Below, piece after piece: positions 58,925 to 64,000 of a stretch of DNA of 64,000 nt. The DNA comes from Undibacterium parvum. Lineage in GTDB: Bacteria; Pseudomonadota; Gammaproteobacteria; Burkholderiales; Burkholderiaceae_D. The DNA lies in the NCBI RefSeq assembly GCF_003955735.1, contig NZ_CP034464.1, positions 3,906,001 through 3,970,000 on the forward strand. Reading direction: 5' to 3'. The notes beneath the pieces are model-generated. The model was not told the DNA's origin, made no database searches, and saw only the letters and a program-made list of their open reading frames with translations. The stretch's first letter is position 1. Every line of letters begins with the position of its first letter. The translations under genes and the position numbers were made by a program.

Positions 58925-60805
58925 TTATTGGCGTTTTTTTTGTATCGCTTCTATTTCATCCATGATTTTATTCATACGCACAAATACCGCCTGGTAGGGC
59001 GCTGCAGTGGCCATGTCGACCCCAGCTGATTTGACCAGTTCATACGGGTAAGCTGATCCGCCGGCTTTCAAAATGTGCAGATATTTGTCTTTGGCGCCAG
59101 GTTTTCCCTTGAGAATTTCGTCGGCAAACATAGAGCCTGCTGCGATTGAGGTGGCATACTGGAATACGTAAAAACGGTTGTAGAAATGTGGAATGAAGGC
59201 CCATTCTGTGGCGTACAGGTCATCGATTTTCATCACGCCATCTTTGTCGCCGTGATAGCGTTTTAAGATGTCACCGTAGATCTTGGTCAGCGCTTCACCT
59301 GTTACCGATTCGCCCTTGTCGACCTTGGCATGTACTGTGCGTTCAAAGTCCGCAAACATGGCCTGGCGGAAGAAAGTACCGCGTAGATTTTCTAATGCCG
59401 AACCCAAATACAATAAACGCTCATCGTCCGATTTGGCGATCTTGAGCATGTGGTCGAGCAAGAAAACCTCGTTGGTGGTGGAGGCGATTTCGGCCGTGAA
59501 GGTCGGATAATCGGCAGTCACAAACGCTTGGGTTTTATTCGATAAATAAGAATGCATGGCATGACCCCATTCGTGCGCAAGGGTCGAGACTGATTCATAG
59601 TCATCGTTAAAGTTCATCAACAGATAAGGATGGACATCGTAAGCGGCGCCATTCATATACGCACCGGAGCGTTTCTTTGGCCTTGGATAGACGTCAATCC
59701 AGCGCTCGGTGGTGGCTTTGGTCATGGCCTTGACGTAGTCTTCACCCAGGGGTTTAACCGAGGCCAGCATTAGTTGATTGCCCTCGGCAATCGAGAATTT
59801 CAGATTACTGCTGACCAAGGCCGGATACATATCGTGGTAACCCATATCCTTGATTCCCAGCATCTTGGCGCGCAAACTAAAGTAACGGTGCAGCGTCGGC
59901 AGATTGGCTTGGGTTTGCTCTATCAAGGTATCGTAGACGGCGCGTGGCAGCTTATTGCCGTCCAGGGCTTGCGTCAGTGAGTCTGGATAATTTCTGACCT
60001 TGGCATAGACCGCGTCTTTTTTAAGCATCTCATAAAAAGTCACACCGTAGCTGCGCTCAAATTCTTTCCACTTACCCCAGAAGGCATCGAATATCAATTT
60101 GCGATCTTGTCGGTTGCTCGATGAGCGATACTTGGTGTAGGCGGATTGATCAATCACCACTTCCTGACCGTCGGACAGTTTGACCTTGGGCCAAGGCATA
60201 TCTGAATTGGATAAAGTGCTATACACTGCGCTGGCAGTGTTGGTGGCCATGCCGAAAGTGGCGATCAGCTCCTCGCCCTTTTTGTCGAGGGTATGGCTGG
60301 CGCTACGTAGAATGTCCTCTAAGCCGTGGGCATAGATAGACAGTGTCTTGTCTTTGGCGAGATAGGCTTTAACTTTCTTTTCACCCATCTTCAAAATTTC
60401 TGGGCGCGCGAAGGAGGTGGCTTCTTCAAGTTGGCTACCGAGGATATCTGAGCGTTGATTTAAATCTAGTCCAGCCGTTGCGCCGGTGTCCTGGTCATGA
60501 GTCTGCGAGGCATAGCTGGCGATACGCGCATAGCGCTTAAGCATATCCGCGTTCAAATCCATGCATGTCTTGAAGCGCGCCAGTGAATCGCCCAAATGAC
60601 CGCTGCAGCCAGAAATTTCTTTGATCTGAGTTTGCAATTTAGCGACATCCTTATCAAATTCTAAGTCGCTGGCATACAGATCTTTTAGGTTCCAGCGATA
60701 TTCTTCTGTGTCTGCGGCGCTCGCTACTTGCGGCAAGCTTAGCGAGATCGCGAGCGGTAGCGTCATCGCGACTGTGAATAGACTGCGAATTACATATTTA
60801 TGCAT
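58925..60805 (-). CDS. pepF: Oligoendopeptidase F, M3 family, exported
   Basis: 626 aa from ATG 60805 (GGAAGAG seven bases upstream; an ATG at 60838 is less likely). Sec signal peptide LFTVAMTLPLAISLSLPQVASA. Zinc-metallopeptidase motif HEWGHAMHS (about residue 412) with a downstream Glu region (TFTAEIASTTNEVFLLDH). PepF-type M3 enzymes cleave oligopeptides; the signal peptide implies a periplasmic or secreted form, unlike the classic cytoplasmic enzyme. Confidence 0.94.
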   Translation of the reverse strand: MHKYVIRSLFTVAMTLPLAISLSLPQVASAADTEEYRWNLKDLYASDLEFDKDVAKLQTQIKEISGCSGHLGDSLARFKTCMDLNADMLKRYARIASYASQTHDQDTGATAGLDLNQRSDILGSQLEEATSFARPEILKMGEKKVKAYLAKDKTLSIYAHGLEDILRSASHTLDKKGEELIATFGMATNTASAVYSTLSNSDMPWPKVKLSDGQEVVIDQSAYTKYRSSSNRQDRKLIFDAFWGKWKEFERSYGVTFYEMLKKDAVYAKVRNYPDSLTQALDGNKLPRAVYDTLIEQTQANLPTLHRYFSLRAKMLGIKDMGYHDMYPALVSSNLKFSIAEGNQLMLASVKPLGEDYVKAMTKATTERWIDVYPRPKKRSGAYMNGAAYDVHPYLLMNFNDDYESVSTLAHEWGHAMHSYLSNKTQAFVTADYPTFTAEIASTTNEVFLLDHMLKIAKSDDERLLYLGSALENLRGTFFRQAMFADFERTVHAKVDKGESVTGEALTKIYGDILKRYHGDKDGVMKIDDLYATEWAFIPHFYNRFYVFQYATSIAAGSMFADEILKGKPGAKDKYLHILKAGGSAYPYELVKSAGVDMATAAPYQAVFVRMNKIMDEIEAIQKKRQ

Positions 60806-61097
60806 GGCATCTCTTCCAATTGGTGAGGGGGAGTTCATTTTTTAAGTCTAAGTTTGGCTTAGCGATGAATAATGATATTTTCTGTTTTTTTAACATGGAC
60901 TAGCTGTTTTCTACTATCCCTTGCTGGCAATACGAGTGACATCGAGTCAAGTGATATTCTGATTGAAAATCTCTGAAACGTGAAATATAAATGAAAGTAT
61001 TTTTTCTTTTTGATTGATTGTTTCCGATTGGTAAGTTCAGCTAGCTGTTTTTTTATTTGCGTACGCTGGCCAGATGATAGTGATGTCACTAGAATAA
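60806..61097. other. Intergenic region between phoH-like and pepF genes
   Basis: About 290 bp, AT-rich; it should contain the pepF promoter on the minus strand. No gene; a 126-aa minus-strand frame (60859-61239) crosses the terminator and is rejected. Confidence 0.4.
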
Positions 61098-61130
61098 AAA
61101 AACGGTGCCTTGTGAGGGGCACCGTTTTTT
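61098..61130 (-). terminator. Terminator of the PIN-PhoH gene
   Basis: AAAAACGGTGCC / GGCACCGTTTTTT with an 8-nt loop, 42 bp after the gene; A/T runs on both sides. Confidence 0.92.
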
Positions 61131-61171
61131 GTTGAAACTGGGATCTTGGATTTTGAATCTGTCTGTTGCTT

Positions 61172-62920
61172 TTACAAAATTTCGCTAGCGTGATCTGCCA
61201 GTCGTGAACGCTCACCACGCGCCAGAGTGACGTGACCACTATGCGCCCAGCCTTTAAAACGATCCACTACATAGGTTAAACCACTGGAGCCTTCAGTCAG
61301 GTAAGGGGTATCAATCTGAGCGATATTTCCCAGGCAGATGATCTTGGTACCAGGGCCGGCGCGGGTGACCAGAGTCTTGACTTGTTTCGGGGTCAAATTC
61401 TGCGCTTCATCAATAATTAAAAACTTATTCACGAAAGTGCGGCCGCGCATGAAGTTGAGCGATTTGATCTTGATCTTGGAACGTATCAGGTCTTGGGTGG
61501 CAGCACGGCCCCAGTCACCGGCATCATTGTCAGACTTATTCAATACTTCGAGATTGTCATCAAACGCCCCCATCCACGGTGACATTTTCTCTTCTTCGGT
61601 GCCTGGTAAGAAGCCGATATCTTCACCGACAGGCACCGTCACGCGGGTAACAATGATTTCATTGTAGGTTTTTGTCTCCAGTACCTGTGCCAGGCCTGCA
61701 GCCAACGCCAGCAAGGTTTTACCGGTGCCGGCCTGACCAAGTAAAGTGACGAAATCGCACTCTGGATCCATCAACAAATTGAGCGCAAAGTTTTGCTCAC
61801 GATTGCGTGAAGTGACACCCCATACGCTGTGTTTAGGATGACCGTAATCGCGTAGCGTTTGCAATACCGCTGTCTTACCCATGATCTGGCGTACTTGTCC
61901 GTAGAACGAAGCTTCACCGTTCTTTGGCTCCAGATAGACAAATTGATTTACCAACAGCGAAGGGATGACCGGGCCAGTGATACGGTAGTAGGTAGTGCTA
62001 GTACCATTTTTACTTTCTTGCCAAGACTCTATACCTTTGCCATGCTTATTCCAGAAGTCTTCTGGCAATTGCACGATGCCGGTGTAGAGCAGATCAGAAT
62101 CTTCCAGTACATGATCGTTGAAGTAATCTTCCGCTGGCAAGCCTAAGGCACGCGCCTTGATACGCATATTGATATCTTTCGATACCAATACGATAGGGCG
62201 CCCCGGGAACTCAGTTTCCAGGGCTCGGACTACGCCTAGTATCTGATTGTCGGCCTTACCCTGAGGCAAGCCTGCTGGCAAACTACCGCCTTGCAACTTG
62301 GTTTGAAAAAACAAGCGTCCTTTGGCGTCTTTATTCCCGAGTTTAGACAGTAGTGCACCCTTGTCTATGTCGTGATGGTCGATATCTCCCACCAAGGCGT
62401 CGAGCGAGCGTGAGATTTGACGGGCGTTGCGCGCCACTTCTGTCATGCCTTTTTTATGATCGTCTAATTCTTCCAAGGTGATCATAGGCAAGTAGACATC
62501 GTGCTCTTCAAAGCGGAACAGGGATGATGGGTCGTGCATCAAGACATTGGTGTCGAGTACGAATAATTTGGTAATGCCAGACTTATCTGCGGCACGACTA
62601 GCCACGGATTTCACTGGATTAACATGTGCTTTGGCTGTGGCCGGGCTCAGCGCCTTCGGTGTGGCTTTGCTAGCTTCGAGCTTCGCCTTACTTGGAGCAG
62701 AAGCTGGAGCTGGTGGCGCGACCGGACGAGAAACTGGTGCGACGCTAGGGATCGCTTTCTGTGTAGCCGCAGGCGCTCGGGTGCTGCTAGTTGGTGTTTT
62801 GGTGACAGCCGGTTTTGTTGCTGCTTGGCTGGCTTTTATCGGGGTTTTGTTTTCTGCTTTTGGATAGTCTTTTGGGGACAGCAGAGCCGCTGGTTTAGTC
62901 GGCATTTTTGGCAGGGGCAT
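61172..62920 (-). CDS. PIN-PhoH ATPase
   Basis: 582 aa. An Ala/Pro/Lys-rich disordered N-terminus (about 1-115), PIN nuclease domain (about 118-260: LFVLDTNVLMHDPSSLFRFEEHDV, SKDINMRIKARALG) and PhoH ATPase domain (about 355-570: Walker A GQAGTGKTLLALAAG, Walker B FLIIDEAQNLTP). PIN-PhoH proteins act as RNA helicases with sequence-specific ribonuclease activity. The N-terminal low-complexity tract is unusually long. Single gene. Confidence 0.93.
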   Translation of the reverse strand: MPLPKMPTKPAALLSPKDYPKAENKTPIKASQAATKPAVTKTPTSSTRAPAATQKAIPSVAPVSRPVAPPAPASAPSKAKLEASKATPKALSPATAKAHVNPVKSVASRAADKSGITKLFVLDTNVLMHDPSSLFRFEEHDVYLPMITLEELDDHKKGMTEVARNARQISRSLDALVGDIDHHDIDKGALLSKLGNKDAKGRLFFQTKLQGGSLPAGLPQGKADNQILGVVRALETEFPGRPIVLVSKDINMRIKARALGLPAEDYFNDHVLEDSDLLYTGIVQLPEDFWNKHGKGIESWQESKNGTSTTYYRITGPVIPSLLVNQFVYLEPKNGEASFYGQVRQIMGKTAVLQTLRDYGHPKHSVWGVTSRNREQNFALNLLMDPECDFVTLLGQAGTGKTLLALAAGLAQVLETKTYNEIIVTRVTVPVGEDIGFLPGTEEEKMSPWMGAFDDNLEVLNKSDNDAGDWGRAATQDLIRSKIKIKSLNFMRGRTFVNKFLIIDEAQNLTPKQVKTLVTRAGPGTKIICLGNIAQIDTPYLTEGSSGLTYVVDRFKGWAHSGHVTLARGERSRLADHASEIL

Positions 62921-63001
62921 CAGAACCTCTTATAAAAAGTGTGAGAACTTAAACTTGGCAAATCGATGCGAAGATTTGGTCTGGTGGTGCTGTTAAAAGC
63001 G

Positions 63002-63047
63002 AAAAAGCCGCTGTGGAAGATTTTTGTATCATCTCCAGCAACGGCTT
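63002..63047 (-). terminator. Terminator of the peroxiredoxin gene
   Basis: On the minus strand AAGCCG...CTGGAGAT / ATCTTCCACAG...CGGCTT followed by TTTTC; internal mismatches. Confidence 0.5.
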
Positions 63048-63072
63048 CGGCAGGTAAAAATAAGGATTTCAA

Positions 63073-63549
63073 TTATGCGTGTGTACTCACAAATTCCAAC
63101 ACTTCATCGACGTGTCCGGCAACCTTTACTCCACGCCATTCTTTCACTAATTTACCATTGCCGTCAATGATAAATGTACTACGTTCTATGCCGCGTGCTT
63201 GTTTACCGTACATGTTCTTGAGTTTCATGACGTTAAATAGCGTACACAGAGTTTCATCGGGGTCAGAGATGAGTTCAAAAGGCAGGTCGAGTTTGGCCTT
63301 AAAGCCTATATGTGAACGCAGACTGTCGCGGCTAATCCCAAAAATGCAGGTATTGGCAGCTTGAAATTGCGGATAAAGATCGCGGAATGCGATGCTCTCT
63401 GTGGTGCAACCCGGAGTATTGTCTTTCGGGTAGAAATAAAACAGTACAGTCTTACCGCTATATTGGCTTAACTGAAATGGCTGCTCGCCAGTCATGACAG
63501 CAGAGAAATCTGGAACCAAGCAATTGAGTGCAGATGGGCTTTCGGCCAA
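63073..63549 (-). CDS. bcp: Thioredoxin-dependent peroxiredoxin, Bcp/PrxQ type
   Basis: 158 aa. Peroxidatic Cys in FYPKDNTPGCTTES (about residue 48). The resolving Cys found five residues later in E. coli Bcp (CTxxxC) is absent here (CTTESI). Another Cys in ANTCIFGISRD (about 70) could serve, or the enzyme acts as a 1-Cys form. It reduces hydroperoxides in the cytoplasm. GGAG about seven bases upstream. Confidence 0.93.
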   Translation of the reverse strand: MAESPSALNCLVPDFSAVMTGEQPFQLSQYSGKTVLFYFYPKDNTPGCTTESIAFRDLYPQFQAANTCIFGISRDSLRSHIGFKAKLDLPFELISDPDETLCTLFNVMKLKNMYGKQARGIERSTFIIDGNGKLVKEWRGVKVAGHVDEVLEFVSTHA

Positions 63550-63642
63550 AGTGATCTCCTGATCTGTTGCGTTTATTTAAATGCTGTTGTATGGATTAAC
63601 AGGTCATGCCGCGATAAAGCTTTGCTCAGCACGACCGTCAGC

Positions 63643-64000
63643 TTAGGCGTGTAGTGCAACCAATTCCCCTGAGCGGCCAGGTAACTCTGCCCAACTTAAA
63701 GGATGTTCTGGTAGCGCCTGATCTTGCAGACTGGTGTAATAATCCGCCATCGAGATGCACTGGTAGCCCTGTTCTTGCCATCCCCTGAGCAACTGATCGA
63801 ATATGGGGGCAAGTTTTTGCCCTTCAAGTTCAGCATGCAGGGTAAATACATGATTTCTTGGTTCGGCCGTCAACTTAAGGATGTTAGCTGCAATATTTGA
63901 CTCGTTGATGACAGTGCCATCAATCTCGCGCCCTAGTAACTCATCTAAGGTTGGTAGCGTGGTCGGCATTTGTATACAGGACGACACCTTGCCATCGATT
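63643..64000 (-). CDS. ArnD-like polysaccharide deacetylase/deformylase, C-terminal part
   Basis: Open to the window edge; about 118 residues visible. The pattern TTLPTLDELLGREIDG and NHVFTLHAELEGQKLAPIFDQLLRGWQEQGYQC matches the C-terminal half of ArnD, which deformylates undecaprenyl-phosphate-linked 4-formamido-arabinose for lipid A modification. The catalytic N-terminal half lies outside the window, so a general NodB-type deacetylase remains possible. A GTG at 63987 is an internal codon, not the start. Confidence 0.8.
   Translation of the reverse strand, partial: IDGKVSSCIQMPTTLPTLDELLGREIDGTVINESNIAANILKLTAEPRNHVFTLHAELEGQKLAPIFDQLLRGWQEQGYQCISMADYYTSLQDQALPEHPLSWAELPGRSGELVALHA

Noticed and set aside
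60859-61239. 126-aa minus-strand frame
   Set aside because: It crosses the phoH terminator and overlaps the end of the PIN-PhoH gene; no family or ribosome site.

Overview
This is a proteobacterial chromosome segment, most likely betaproteobacterial (order Burkholderiales, plausibly Oxalobacteraceae such as Undibacterium). That placement is inference. It rests on the surE-pcm-nlpD-rpoS-rlmD order, a PEP-CTERM protein, ArgA, malate synthase A and YggX types, a TssQ-like lipoprotein, and moderate GC content. No rRNA is present.

Bases 1 to about 11,600 are accessory DNA and look like an integrated P4-like satellite or island whose integrase end lies left of the window. Two coupled unknown genes come first. 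An AlpA-type regulator follows, split after its third codon by a complete IS66 element (1348-3834) with an 8-bp target duplication. Then come four small overlapping genes, a candidate P4-CI/P1-C4-type antisense immunity RNA, and a 983-aa PriCT-Toprim-DUF927 primase/helicase. After the replicase sits an AT-richer cargo: two overlapping unknown genes, a retron-like msr-msd RNA and a retron-type reverse transcriptase. This three-gene unit with its RNA is the best candidate for an undescribed system. It is followed by a long G.U-tolerant RNA stem and a cluster of GTAACACC iterons.

Bases 11,600 to 16,960 are gene-poor and repeat-rich. They hold a lipoprotein gene, a large inverted repeat enclosing ten 12-bp tandem units, a cbiZ gene between 138-bp direct repeats, an AHL-lactonase-like gene, tRNA-Ser(GGA), and several copies of a dispersed palindromic (REP-like) repeat that recurs at 23.1, 31.4, 50.5 and 57.1 kb.

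Bases 16,960 to 50,460 are core chromosome: murJ; a chemoreceptor with three near-identical PAS repeats coupled to cheW; an HD-GYP phosphodiesterase; a quinone reductase; surE-pcm-nlpD-rpoS, with a 103-bp MITE inserted exactly at the ancestral pcm/nlpD ATGA overlap; rlmD; a beta-CASP nuclease; an ExeM-type secreted nuclease paired with a PEP-CTERM protein; a cold-shock gene; a second chemoreceptor; a LysR regulator; a HAD dehalogenase; malate synthase; yggX; argA; a TPR lipoprotein; and hrpA.

Bases 50,690 to 56,780 encode a threonine-phosphorylation cassette (two FHA/TagH-like proteins, PP2C phosphatase, Ser/Thr kinase, TssQ-like lipoprotein and a RodZ-like HTH protein) with no T6SS structural gene in view. 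The right end holds a membrane-anchored receiver protein, a hemerythrin protein, oligoendopeptidase F, PIN-PhoH, a PrxQ-type peroxiredoxin and a truncated ArnD-like deformylase.
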